From NCBI RefSeq assembly GCF_003752415.1, contig NZ_RKHG01000001.1, positions 2,480,001-2,544,000 on the forward strand: DNA of 64,000 bases. Direction: 5' to 3'. Made by a program: the position numbers and the translations under genes. Below the pieces are notes generated by a model. That model made no database searches, was not told the DNA's origin, and was given only the letters and a program-made list of their open reading frames with translations. Source of the stretch: Luteococcus japonicus (lineage in GTDB: Bacteria > Actinomycetota > Actinomycetes > Propionibacteriales > Propionibacteriaceae). This document shows positions 36,867 to 45,350 of this stretch, one piece after another (position 1 is the stretch's first letter; each line of letters opens with the position of its first letter).

Positions 36867-37632
36867 GATCCTCACCGCCAACGCGCGGATGTGGCGCAGC
36901 GTCCAGGCCGATGAGTTGCCGCCGCAGTACTGGATGCTGGGAGTGGTCGTTCCACTGCTGTTCCGGAGCCTGGTCTACGTGCTGCTCGGACGCATGATCG
37001 CGGGCCAGGCGGGCCTCGACTGGACCTACGTGGGTGCAGTATTCCTCGCCATCACCGGCTCGACCATCTCGCACACCTCCGACGTCCCGATCTACGACGT
37101 CTGGTTCCGGACCTACCCGGCCGTCAGCCGCGCGGCGGCTCCCGTGGTACTGCAATACCTGGCGCGCACCGGAGTGCTGGCAGCTCGGGCCTTCGTCGAG
37201 GCCATCGTGGTCTGCGTGGTGATCGGACTGCTCGTGGACAGTCCCGCACACGTGCTGTCCGTGCTACGACACAGCTGGACGCTGTTGCCGGCGCTGGCGG
37301 CGTGCATCGCCTTCGGTCTGGCGATCATTGCACCCGCCATCGGCAACGACTCGCAGGACCTCATCCACAACACGGCTGGGACGCTGGTCATCCTGACCTC
37401 GGGCGCACTGCTCACCCCCGGGGCGGCGCCATGGCTGCACATCCTGGGCGGTGTTCTGCCCTTGCAGCATGCCTTGGACGCGATGCGCGCCAGCCTTGCC
37501 GGACGAAGCCCCTGGCCCGGAGTAGCGGGGGAGCTGCTGGTCGCCACCGGGTGGCTACTCGTGGCCGCGATCGCCTACCGCATCGTTGATCATCGGACGC
37601 GCTCGTCCGGACGCGGTGCCATGCAGGGTTGA
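36853..37632 (+). CDS. ABC-2 type permease, second subunit
   Basis: A 259-residue membrane protein related to the preceding permease, with six helices (WMLGVVVPLLFRSLVYVLLG, VLVAT-like hydrophobic segments, LLPALAACIAFGLAIIAPAI). The frame opens at GTG 36832, but TTG 36853 has AGGAAG 8 bases upstream and reduces the overlap with the preceding gene to 14 bases, so it is preferred. Substrate of the exporter unknown; self-protection against an antimicrobial is plausible. Confidence 0.85.
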   Translation: MSSVEILTANARMWRSVQADELPPQYWMLGVVVPLLFRSLVYVLLGRMIAGQAGLDWTYVGAVFLAITGSTISHTSDVPIYDVWFRTYPAVSRAAAPVVLQYLARTGVLAARAFVEAIVVCVVIGLLVDSPAHVLSVLRHSWTLLPALAACIAFGLAIIAPAIGNDSQDLIHNTAGTLVILTSGALLTPGAAPWLHILGGVLPLQHALDAMRASLAGRSPWPGVAGELLVATGWLLVAAIAYRIVDHRTRSSGRGAMQG

Positions 37633-37640
37633 GTGGCAGT

Positions 37641-37782
37641 CTCACTTCGAGTTTGAGTGAGGAGGCTCGTCTCTCAGTCAAACTATGAGTGACAGTTGTA
37701 GTGACTCTTGAACTGAGCCACACACCTAGTGCACCCAGGTGTTCCCCCGGGCACCAGCGGAGCCCGACGGGCTTGGGTGTGC
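37641..37782. promoter_or_regulatory. Repeat-rich region before the relaxase, candidate oriT
   Basis: The gap before the MobF gene has short inverted repeats: CTCACT (37641-37646) with AGTGAG (37656-37661), several GAGTGA/TCACT words, and GCACCCAG (37731-37738) with CTTGGGTGTGC (37772-37782). MobF oriT sequences usually lie next to the relaxase gene and contain such repeats. No nic site can be named. Confidence 0.4.
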
Positions 37783-37785
37783 GTG

Positions 37786-40746
37786 ATGAGCATGCAGAAG
37801 TTGGCCGCGGGGACCGGCTACGCCTACCTGACCAAGCAGGTGGCGCGGCAGGACGTGGCCGAGCGTGGGCATGTCACGTTGGCGTCCTACTACTCGGAAC
37901 GGGGCGAGGTTCCGGGCGTCTGGGCCGGTTCGGGCCTGGCTGGCATCGACGGCCTTGCTGCCGGCGACGTGGTGACGCCGGAACAGATGCGCGCGCTCTT
38001 CGGCGCCGGGCTCCATCCCCTGGCCGAGTTGCCGTCACCGAGGTTCGAAGGCGAGCAGCCCACGGCCGAGCAGATTCGTGATGCCAAGAAACTGGGGCAG
38101 CCGTTTCGCGGGGCATCGGTCACGGCTTTTCAGCGAGAGGTGGCGGACCGGCTCGATGCCGCGACCCGTGGCCGCATCCTGGACCGGGCCGACCAAGCGG
38201 CAATGTTGGCCGAGATCCGCACCCAGGTCGCTACCGAGGGGTTCATCGCAGAACATGGGAGGCAGCCGAGCGAACTCGAGCTGTCGGCGCGCCTGGCCCG
38301 TGAGTTGAAGGCGCCGGCCGGGGTGGCCGGTTTCGACCTGACCTTCTCTCCAGTGAAGTCGGTCTCGGCCTTGTGGGCGCTGGCCGATCCGTCCACTGCT
38401 GCGATCGTGGAGCGGGCCCATCAAGCGGCGATCGGGGACGCGCTCCGCATGATCGAGCAGCATGCGCTGTTCACCAGAGTGGGCAAGGGCGGCGCCTACC
38501 AAGTCGAGACCAGAGGGTTGGTGGCCGCTGCGTTCACTCACCGCGACAGTCGGGCTGGCGACCCGGATCTGCACACCCACGTCGTTGTGGCCAACAAGGT
38601 CCAGACCCGCGACGGACGGTGGCTAGCACTGGATGCGCGCGTCCTCTACAAGGCCAAGGTCGCCGCTTCGGAGACGTACAACACCGCCTTGGAAGCGCAT
38701 CTGCAGGCCGCGCTGCCCGTCCGGTTCGCACCACGTGTCGAGGGAGAACGCCTAGCCAATCAGGGGAAACGCGCCGTCCGGGAACTGATCGGCGTCTCGC
38801 CAGAGCTGGTCCGGGAGTGGTCGGCTCGGCGGCGGGCGATCGAGCATCGCACCGACGAACTGGCGGCTGACTTCCAGCGTCGCCATGGTCGTGTCCCCAC
38901 CAGCAACGAGCAGCTGGCCCTGGCCCAGCAGGCGAACCTGGAAACCCGCGACGCCAAGCACGAGCCCCGCACGCTGGCCGAGCAGCGCCGCATGTGGCGG
39001 ACTCAGGCGGACCAACTCCTCGGCCGCGGTGGTGTCGACGCGATGCTGTCGACCGTCCTGCGCCAGCCACAGGCTCGATCCCGTGCCTTCGACGAGCAGT
39101 GGCTTCACACGGCCGCGCGGCAGGTCGTCGCAGTGATGGAGGACCATCGCGCCGTGTGGGGACCGTGGCACGTACGCGCCGAGGCCCAACGGTTGGCGCG
39201 GGAGCAGGACGTGCCGTTAGCCCGGTTGGACGATCTGGTCGAGCAGGTCATCCACCTCTCCCTGAACACCCACTCGGTCCAGCTGCGTGCTGCCGAGGAC
39301 GGCGCCGGCACCGCGCTCTACTCCTCGACGCGGATCCTTGATGCCGAACAGAGCCTGATCGATCGGGCGGACAGCTTTGACGCCCCCAGGCTTCCGACGG
39401 AGGTGGTCGAAGCAGCGATCACTGCGTCTCCCGTCGCACTGAACGAAGGGCAGCAGGCGCTGGTGCGGGAGCTGGCCACCTCGGGTCAGCGGCTGCAGGT
39501 CGCCCTGGCTCCGGCCGGGACCGGCAAGACCACAGCCGTCACCGCACTCGCCAACGCCTGGGCGGCTGCTGGTGGCAACGTCCTGGGCCTGGCACCATCA
39601 GCCGCGGCAGCTCAGCAGCTCGGTGACCACATCCCTGGCACCTGCGACACGCTGGCGAAGTACCGGTGGACCCTGGACCACCTCGACAGGCCACGTCCTG
39701 AATGGTGGGAGCAAGTCGACCGTCGCACGCTGGTGATCGTCGACGAAGCCGCCATGGCCAGCACGCCATTGCTCGCCGACGTCATCGGCAACCTCACCTC
39801 CCGAGGAGCGACGGTGCGCATGCTCGGCGACGACCAGCAACTCGCGGCCATCGGCGCCGGCGGCATCGTCCGCGACTTGGCCGAGCGCCAACAGGCCCCG
39901 CGCCTCGACCAAGCGGTGCGCTTCCAGAATTCAGAGGAGGCCGCAGCTGTCGCAAAGATCCGCCAGGGCAACCCCGTCGGTCTCCGCTTCCACCTGGCAA
40001 ATGGCCGCATCCACGAAGGCGCCGGGACCCTCGCCTACACCGAGATGATCCGCGCCTGGGCGAGCGATCGCGCAGCCGGCAAGGACTCGATCATGCTCGC
40101 GTCCACCCGCGATGACGTGGCCCTTCTCAACCAGCTCGCCCAGCGGCAGCTGATGGGGGAGCGGTGCCGCGGTCGCCTGATGCAATTCGACGATGGCACG
40201 CAGATCGGCGCCGGAGACCGGATCATCACGCGCCGGAACGACCGCGGACTGGCCCTGTCGCGGAGCGACTGGGTGAAGAACGGCGATCGCTGGACGGTCG
40301 ACGAGGTCCGCCGCGACGGGTCGCTGGTCGTCACCAGCGAGCGCAATGGACGTCGCACGACGCTGCCAGCCAACTACGCGGCCGAGCACGTGCAGCTGGG
40401 CTACGCGACGACCATCCACACCGCCCAGGGGTTGACCGCCGACACCAGCCACACGCTGCTCACAGGTGACGAGAGCCGCCAGCAGCTCTATACCGCCATC
40501 ACCCGAGGCCGCAACGAGAACCATGTGCACCACGCCGTCAGCGTCCCACCCGAGGCCGGCGCCGCGCCAACCGCCGTGTTGGCAGAAGTCCTCCAGGACG
40601 TGGTCCACCGCGACGAATCCCTCTCTTCCGCATGGAGCTTGGTGCGAAGCCGACTCGTAACCGCATCGCCGACGACGCGGATGCCGCCTACCAGCCACCG
40701 TCCGTCGCACCTCGAAGGCAGGTGTGCGGCATCTCCTTCTCGCTGA
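37786..40746 (+). CDS. MobF-family conjugative relaxase with helicase domain, abnormal C-terminus
   Basis: A protein of about 986 residues. The relaxase domain (about 1-300) starts MSMQKLAAGTGYAYLTKQVA, has FDLTFSPVKSVSALWALAD, and the three-histidine metal motif HRDSRAGDPDLHTHVVVANK. An RecD/TraI-type helicase follows: Walker A APAGTGKTTAVTALANAW, Walker B VIVDEAAMAS, GDDQQLAAIGAGG, and a late TIHTAQGLTAD and LYTAITRGRNENH. MobF enzymes nick oriT and unwind DNA in conjugation. After DESLSSAWS the sequence turns into a short serine/arginine tail unlike the family, whose members usually continue, so the C-terminus seems lost. GTG at 37783 is an alternative start. Confidence 0.9.
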   Translation: MSMQKLAAGTGYAYLTKQVARQDVAERGHVTLASYYSERGEVPGVWAGSGLAGIDGLAAGDVVTPEQMRALFGAGLHPLAELPSPRFEGEQPTAEQIRDAKKLGQPFRGASVTAFQREVADRLDAATRGRILDRADQAAMLAEIRTQVATEGFIAEHGRQPSELELSARLARELKAPAGVAGFDLTFSPVKSVSALWALADPSTAAIVERAHQAAIGDALRMIEQHALFTRVGKGGAYQVETRGLVAAAFTHRDSRAGDPDLHTHVVVANKVQTRDGRWLALDARVLYKAKVAASETYNTALEAHLQAALPVRFAPRVEGERLANQGKRAVRELIGVSPELVREWSARRRAIEHRTDELAADFQRRHGRVPTSNEQLALAQQANLETRDAKHEPRTLAEQRRMWRTQADQLLGRGGVDAMLSTVLRQPQARSRAFDEQWLHTAARQVVAVMEDHRAVWGPWHVRAEAQRLAREQDVPLARLDDLVEQVIHLSLNTHSVQLRAAEDGAGTALYSSTRILDAEQSLIDRADSFDAPRLPTEVVEAAITASPVALNEGQQALVRELATSGQRLQVALAPAGTGKTTAVTALANAWAAAGGNVLGLAPSAAAAQQLGDHIPGTCDTLAKYRWTLDHLDRPRPEWWEQVDRRTLVIVDEAAMASTPLLADVIGNLTSRGATVRMLGDDQQLAAIGAGGIVRDLAERQQAPRLDQAVRFQNSEEAAAVAKIRQGNPVGLRFHLANGRIHEGAGTLAYTEMIRAWASDRAAGKDSIMLASTRDDVALLNQLAQRQLMGERCRGRLMQFDDGTQIGAGDRIITRRNDRGLALSRSDWVKNGDRWTVDEVRRDGSLVVTSERNGRRTTLPANYAAEHVQLGYATTIHTAQGLTADTSHTLLTGDESRQQLYTAITRGRNENHVHHAVSVPPEAGAAPTAVLAEVLQDVVHRDESLSSAWSLVRSRLVTASPTTRMPPTSHRPSHLEGRCAASPSR

Positions 40747-41120
40747 CAGCCGTTGGTGGGGTGGGGGTACAAGCGGAGGACACTTCCCAATTGTCTGGCT
40801 GAATGGTCAGCATGGTCTTCCCCCAGTGGCTGGCCGGCCCCTGCGCGAGCAAGAGCAGCAGGGCACTGGCGTGGCGACCGCCGTCTGGCAACCCCTCCAG
40901 CTCAACCTGGAAGACGTCTGCCAACTGGTCCAGGACTGAGGCGTGCAAGGGAGGGGCATAGAAGCCCAAGACCCGGGATGACCACAGCGGCGAGCGTGTA
41001 GGCAGAGCTGAGATAGACGATGGTCCTAACCCGATTGCCTGGCGCGGGTTCCGTCGGCCGAGGGGGAGGGGGATCTGGATCAGCTATGGCGGTCTGTATG
41101 CATGTGAGGCAGAGCTGTGA
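40747..41120. other. Gap between the relaxase and the TIGR04255 cassette
   Basis: 374 bases. Short overlapping frames occur on both strands (40724-40939 forward, 40688-40969 reverse), neither with a ribosome site. The remains of the relaxase C-terminus may be here. Nothing is supported. Confidence 0.5.
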
Positions 41121-42008
41121 CTACTCTTGCGAGCTTGGAACGACCGGCGAGAGGGCCTCAAGATTCAAGCTCTCGCTTCTGCGCCAGTCCGAGTACTTGT
41201 ATTCGTCTTCAGATAGAACCTCCACCTCGATGGAGCTGACGCATCCTTGTGGCTGGGCCATCCCTTCAAGGCAATCGGCAAAACGATCCCAGAGAAGAAC
41301 CCGAACATGAGGGTCCGTTTCTTGGTCTAGAGCCTTATACACGTCCGCGATCTGCATGTGGGCAACGTCCTCAGAACTAGGTTCAGGTCGTCCTGAGCCT
41401 GCGAGGGCGCCGGTGATGTCGCGCGGAGGGAGACTGCTAGCCTTCGTGACAGCGGTGATTCGCAGCCTGAATCGGTCAGAATCCCAAGTAGGAGACGCCA
41501 TGACTCGGAACTCTAGAACGCCATCCAGAGCCCGCTGTCGTATTGCTTTCCTCATATCGCCGCGGAGTTGGTTGATGATCGCCTCGAACGAGCTTCGAGC
41601 TGGATCGGGAATGGGGAATCGGGAGAAGTACGTTCCCAGCCGTCGCGCCAGATCTCGTGCTTCTGCGGAGGATCCACTTCTTCCCGATAGGCCGATCTCG
41701 GGTTGGCCGTCCACCATCACCTTGGCAAAGGAAGTAATTTGATCCAGACGCGCCACTCGAAATTGGCCATCGATCTCGTCGACCGCGACGGTCGACGAAA
41801 TCCTGCCGCGCTTGGCCTCCTTGAAAATCGCTTCGTCGCAAGTCTTGATCGGGAGGAGTGAGACAAGTTCGCGATTCGGTTGAACCACGTCGCAGGTCTG
41901 GCTGGCGATCATGACGCGGTCCGCTGACTCCGCGACACAGGGAAATTCGAGCGGTTGCGCCAGGCTAAGAACCTCACCCTGGCGCCGCTGTGACCAGTCC
42001 AACCCCAT
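41121..42008 (-). CDS. Uncharacterised protein with SQTCD motif, third gene of the TIGR04255 cassette
   Basis: A 295-residue soluble protein. Notable features are the cysteine motif VMIASQTCDVVQPNRELVSL (about residues 33-52), a second cysteine in IKTCDEAIF, and VARLDQITSFAKVMVDGQP. QTCDVV-type motifs occur in uncharacterised actinobacterial proteins, but I cannot name a function. Two bases after the helix-turn-helix gene, so co-translated. The C-terminal half has no recognised motif. Confidence 0.72.
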   Translation of the reverse strand: MGLDWSQRRQGEVLSLAQPLEFPCVAESADRVMIASQTCDVVQPNRELVSLLPIKTCDEAIFKEAKRGRISSTVAVDEIDGQFRVARLDQITSFAKVMVDGQPEIGLSGRSGSSAEARDLARRLGTYFSRFPIPDPARSSFEAIINQLRGDMRKAIRQRALDGVLEFRVMASPTWDSDRFRLRITAVTKASSLPPRDITGALAGSGRPEPSSEDVAHMQIADVYKALDQETDPHVRVLLWDRFADCLEGMAQPQGCVSSIEVEVLSEDEYKYSDWRRSESLNLEALSPVVPSSQE

Positions 42009-42010
42009 CC

Positions 42011-42526
42011 TTATGCGAACCCCAGCTGATCGGTCGGGTCCAAGCCGACCTCTTGGAGCACGTCGGCGTCGACTTCGACCCTGAGCGTCTCATAGAGACT
42101 GAGGCCCCCAGCTACGGGAAAAGAAAAGATAGCAATGCGCCGTTCCTCCGGGCTTCCAATCACGTTGGCAAAACCAGACTCGATGCGCATCAAGCGACGA
42201 AGGTTTTCTTCTGACAGAGGCCGACCCGCGATCCAGTTGTTGACGGTGCGGCGGGACACCCCGAATAGGCGAGCCAGCTGTTCGGCAGACAGCCCAAAGC
42301 CGCTTCGCAGTCGCTCCACGCGCTCGGCAGGGGTCGACTGAGTCGTTTGGTTCATGGCAGGGGTGACTGCATTGATGGCGCGACGTGAGGAATCGTCACG
42401 GACGACGGCTGCTGTCATTGGCGGCAGCGGGTTCAGTGGCGCTGCACTGCTTGCGGTAGTCAAACTCGTGACGCCCACAAAGAAGCCAATCGCGAGGTCC
42501 GTAGCCCTAACGGTGGGAGTCACCAT
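42011..42526 (-). CDS. Helix-turn-helix protein, second gene of the TIGR04255 cassette
   Basis: A 171-residue protein. About residues 70-110 form a Cro/XRE-like helix-turn-helix (RVERLRSGFGLSAEQLARLF, GVSRRTVNNWIAGRPLSEEN). The N-terminal 60 residues have a hydrophobic stretch (AIGFFVGVTSLTTASSAAPL) that could be a weak signal or membrane segment. ATG at 42526 has AAAGGAGG 4 bases upstream. It overlaps the upstream gene by 20 bases. The layout suggests an antitoxin-like or regulatory partner. Confidence 0.75.
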   Translation of the reverse strand: MVTPTVRATDLAIGFFVGVTSLTTASSAAPLNPLPPMTAAVVRDDSSRRAINAVTPAMNQTTQSTPAERVERLRSGFGLSAEQLARLFGVSRRTVNNWIAGRPLSEENLRRLMRIESGFANVIGSPEERRIAIFSFPVAGGLSLYETLRVEVDADVLQEVGLDPTDQLGFA

Positions 42527-43328
42527 GTACCTCCTTTTGCTCGTTAAGGCGTGTAGCGCCACGCGCCCACAGGTAATAATCGTAGTTGAGATCGGCAAGA
42601 CGGCCAGCTGTCGCCACGATGTCATCGACGGTGGGTGGCATCCGCTTCTCAAGCGTTGCATCCAGATCAAGCACCCAGCTGACTTGATCCATAGGGAGGA
42701 TAGCGGGGTCCACCGTCTGTCCCGGCGGGATCATGCCAGATCTAACGTTGAACCGAATCCCCGAGACCTGCATGGTGGTCGTACACACGGATTCCATGAC
42801 CGTGACTTCTTCGGACAGGGTTTCTCTCGGCTGTTCTCGCTTGGGGAAGACGGTATGAAGAGAATTCAGGGCGTCCCCCTGTAGGCGGTTGACGTAGCGG
42901 ACGCCGACGCGCTCGATCTCAGGTACTGCGAAGGCTCGGATGAGGTCCTCCAGCAGGACAGTGACGCGTTCGGCGAAGATGTCAAAGGACTCATAGGCTC
43001 CTAGCTTGCACAATGTGAAGGACTGCGCAGACACGATCACTAGCCACTCTCGATCCGTCGACTCCCAGCGAGCGGTGACGCTGCCGGGTGTCTGCGTGAC
43101 CCCAAGGGGTGTGATCTGGAGCTGGATCTCGTTGGCGTGCTGGTAGAAGGGGTACTGGGCGAAGGCATCACCCAGGCGATCGACTGCTGCCATGAACAGT
43201 TTGTCATCACGGAGGCTGGCCAGTTCGGCCCAGCGCACCTGCCAGAGCACCATGGCCAGATCGCGGCCATCTGGCTTCTGGGTCAGTTCTGCACCATTGG
43301 TGAACGGACGCCACTTTTCTCTTGACAT
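42507..43328 (-). CDS. TIGR04255-family protein, first gene of a three-gene cassette
   Basis: A 273-residue protein matching TIGR04255 in length and layout: MVLWQVRWAELASLR at the front, ITPLG and WLVIVSAQSFTLCKLGAYESFDIFAERV in the middle, then a GVRYVNRLQGDAL segment (the conserved R-V/I-N motif) near the centre. These proteins are sporadically distributed, mostly in accessory regions, and have no established function. Upstream 251 bases (43329-43579) hold its promoter. Confidence 0.8.
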   Translation of the reverse strand: MSREKWRPFTNGAELTQKPDGRDLAMVLWQVRWAELASLRDDKLFMAAVDRLGDAFAQYPFYQHANEIQLQITPLGVTQTPGSVTARWESTDREWLVIVSAQSFTLCKLGAYESFDIFAERVTVLLEDLIRAFAVPEIERVGVRYVNRLQGDALNSLHTVFPKREQPRETLSEEVTVMESVCTTTMQVSGIRFNVRSGMIPPGQTVDPAILPMDQVSWVLDLDATLEKRMPPTVDDIVATAGRLADLNYDYYLWARGATRLNEQKEVHGDSHR

Positions 43329-43579
43329 GCTTCACATCCTACTTCACATCCGGTTGCCTGATACCAAGGTGTCACATGGGACTGACAAAAGTGCCAACGC
43401 GGCCGAGTCTGTTCCTCGCTGGAGTGATCCTCCCCGCTGATGGTGCGACGACGAGAGAGTTCAGGGGCTTCAGCCGGGGTGGCCTTCGGTCTGCCTGTGC
43501 GACCATCCGCCGCGGGTCCGTGGCGTGCACGTCGATCGGTTTCTCTGTAGGAGTCTCGACTCTGCGCGTCGTTGGCAGC
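43329..43579. other. Gap upstream of the TIGR04255 cassette
   Basis: 251 bases between the antitoxin stop and the TIGR04255 start, presumably with the cassette promoter on the reverse strand. No open frame is supported. Confidence 0.5.
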
Positions 43580-43879
43580 TCACGCCACCTGCGCCGCGAG
43601 GGCGTCAAGGTCGGACCGCATTCGTGCGATGACCGCCTGCGGATCCTCTTCCGCTCCGTTCAGCTCCCGCAGCAGCATGCCCCGCGCCAAAGTGGAGATG
43701 GGGACCCTGCGCTCCTCGGCGACACTCGCCAGGGCGGCGAATTCGTCGTCGTTGAGGCGCACCTGCAGGGTCTTGGACCTGCCGTGTCCGCGGGTGACCT
43801 TGGTGCCAGGCTTCAGTTCGGCGTCCTTGTTCTGCTCGCTGGCCTTGGCCTCGGCGGCGATCAGCTCGTCAATCCTCAT
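43580..43879 (-). CDS. Ribbon-helix-helix antitoxin (BrnA/CopG-like)
   Basis: A 99-residue protein with a ribbon-helix-helix core (SKTLQVRLNDDEFAALASVA, EERRVPISTLARGMLLREL) after a basic linker (TRGHGRSK). AGAGGAGG lies upstream of the ATG. The start overlaps the toxin stop (TGATG), the toxin-first order typical of BrnT-BrnA modules. Expected to neutralise the toxin and repress the pair. Confidence 0.8.
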   Translation of the reverse strand: MRIDELIAAEAKASEQNKDAELKPGTKVTRGHGRSKTLQVRLNDDEFAALASVAEERRVPISTLARGMLLRELNGAEEDPQAVIARMRSDLDALAAQVA

Positions 43880-44196
43880 CAGTGGCCTCCTCTCGGTACC
43901 TGCGCTGGTCGGTGCGCGTTCACTCCCCAGATCACTCCGTCGTCCGGCAGGGCAATCACCGTCACCAGCGTCTGAAGCGATGCCGACCAGCCGATCACGC
44001 GGATCGTCCGGCCTGACTCCGACGCCGGGTCCGGGTCGATGACCAGCCGGTTCGGGTCGGCGAAAGCCTCGTCGGCCCATTGGGGCGTCATGTCGTGCTT
44101 GGCGATGTAGTCGCGGCGGTGGCGCCAGTCCAGTTCGTCCTGCACACCCCAACTGTATTGCATGTGTATTACGGAGGGAAGATGTTCGTTGGTCAC
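43879..44196 (-). CDS. BrnT-like toxin
   Basis: A 105-residue protein. DELDWRHRRDYIAKHDMTPQ, DEAFADPNRLVIDPD and TIRVIGWSASLQTLVTVIAL follow the BrnT/DUF4258-type pattern of small ribonuclease toxins. GTG at 44196 overlaps the integrase stop (GTGA), so the toxin may be translated from the integrase transcript. ATG at 44163 is the alternative but lacks a ribosome site. Toxin activity is inferred from family and partner only. Confidence 0.65.
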   Translation of the reverse strand: MTNEHLPSVIHMQYSWGVQDELDWRHRRDYIAKHDMTPQWADEAFADPNRLVIDPDPASESGRTIRVIGWSASLQTLVTVIALPDDGVIWGVNAHRPAQVPRGGH

Positions 44197-45179
44197 GAGG
44201 CGCTCGCCTTCCGTGCCATCTCGGACAAGTGCTTGGCGATCTCGCGGTCCCGGTCCGCAGCGGCGTGCTGGTAGATCATCGCCATGGCCGGCGTCGCATG
44301 GCCGAGGCGCCCCATCAACTCCGAGAGCGTCGCCCCCGACTGGGCTGCCAGTACCGCGCCGGTGTGGCGCAGGTGGTGGAACTTCAGGTCCTCCCGTCCA
44401 GCCTTGGCGCAGGCGCGATGCCAAGCGCGCAAGAAGGTCGACGGCCGAATGTTGCGTCCGTCATCGGATGGGAAGAGCAGGGCGTTCGGCCCCGACGAAA
44501 CGTAGGTCGTCAGGTGGCGTCGCAGGTCGGGGATGATGTGCGGCGGGATCGCCACGCGGCGCTTGCCGGCCTTCGTCTTGGGCGGGCCGATCACTACTTC
44601 GCCGGCCACCCAGGCGACACCGCGCTCCACGCGCACGATGCCGCGCAGCAAGCTGTACGACTTTGACCGGGTGCGCGCAATCTTCTTCTTCTTCGCCATG
44701 GCGCGGTGCCACGCCACCACGTCGTCCAGGTCGATCTCGTCCAGTCGCTTGTCGCCAAGTGCTGGCAGGATGTGGTTGCGCAACAGCATCTGGTAGTCCT
44801 TCTGGGACGAGGGGCGCAGTGACCCAGCGTCGCCCTGGGGAGTGGCGATCCGGTCCGCCAGCCAGGTCTGCGAGTACTCCCGCAGTGTGGGGCAGGGTTG
44901 CTTTGGCTTCTCCCGTGGCGTCGGCGCCGTGATGGAGGGGTCTGGTTCGCGGGTGTCCGGCGGCTGCCACACGCCGAGGTCGATCAGTCGCCGCTCCTGG
45001 GCCAACCAGCCTTCGGCGTCGATCTTCGACGCGAACGTGGCAGGTGCCATGCAGAGCTTGCAGTCCGGCCCGATGTAGCCGGCCTGCACCCGACCCGACC
45101 TCAACTTCCGCAGCCGCCCGAACCCGCGCCGGTCGCGTTTCCCCGCGTCCTCATGTCCGTTCCCCCTCGGCTTGCCCAT
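44193..45179 (-). CDS. Tyrosine recombinase (island integrase) with an internal deletion
   Basis: A 328-residue integrase. N-terminal SAM-like domain (LREYSQTWLADRI, KDYQMLLRNHILPALGDKRL, EIDLDDVVAWH), catalytic parts KTKAGKRRVAIPPHI, HHLRHTGAVLAAQSGA and LGHATPAMAMIYQHA (H-R, H and the tyrosine nucleophile). After SYSLLRGI the protein jumps directly to VRVERGVAWVAGEVVIGPPK. In related integrases about 70 residues, including the first catalytic arginine (box I, around TGLRRGE), lie here. The deletion is in frame. GGGAGG precedes the ATG. It lies 170 bases from attR and is probably inactive. Confidence 0.85.
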   Translation of the reverse strand: MGKPRGNGHEDAGKRDRRGFGRLRKLRSGRVQAGYIGPDCKLCMAPATFASKIDAEGWLAQERRLIDLGVWQPPDTREPDPSITAPTPREKPKQPCPTLREYSQTWLADRIATPQGDAGSLRPSSQKDYQMLLRNHILPALGDKRLDEIDLDDVVAWHRAMAKKKKIARTRSKSYSLLRGIVRVERGVAWVAGEVVIGPPKTKAGKRRVAIPPHIIPDLRRHLTTYVSSGPNALLFPSDDGRNIRPSTFLRAWHRACAKAGREDLKFHHLRHTGAVLAAQSGATLSELMGRLGHATPAMAMIYQHAAADRDREIAKHLSEMARKASAS

Positions 45180-45196
45180 CTCGAACCTCCCCGTCG

Positions 45197-45212
45197 CGTG
45201 CAATATGCGTGC
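45197..45212. repeat. CGTGCAATATGCGTGC, right-end arm-site candidate
   Basis: Matches 15 of 16 bases of CGTGCAATATACGTGC at 32413-32428, in the same orientation, just upstream of the integrase start. Confidence 0.55.
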
Positions 45213-45350
45213 GACAAACAAGCCCAAAACGGCCTCTTCGTGCTCACCTCGGCAAGGGGAACGCAGCCCCTCGATGGGGTGGCGTTCCCCCTAGTCAAAC
45301 GCGACTGGCAGGGCGTTCTCTTGGTGCCGGGGCGGAGCCAGCCCCACGGC

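Noticed and set aside
40688-40969. Short frames on both strands after the relaxase
   Set aside because: Neither has a ribosome site or recognisable family, and they overlap each other.
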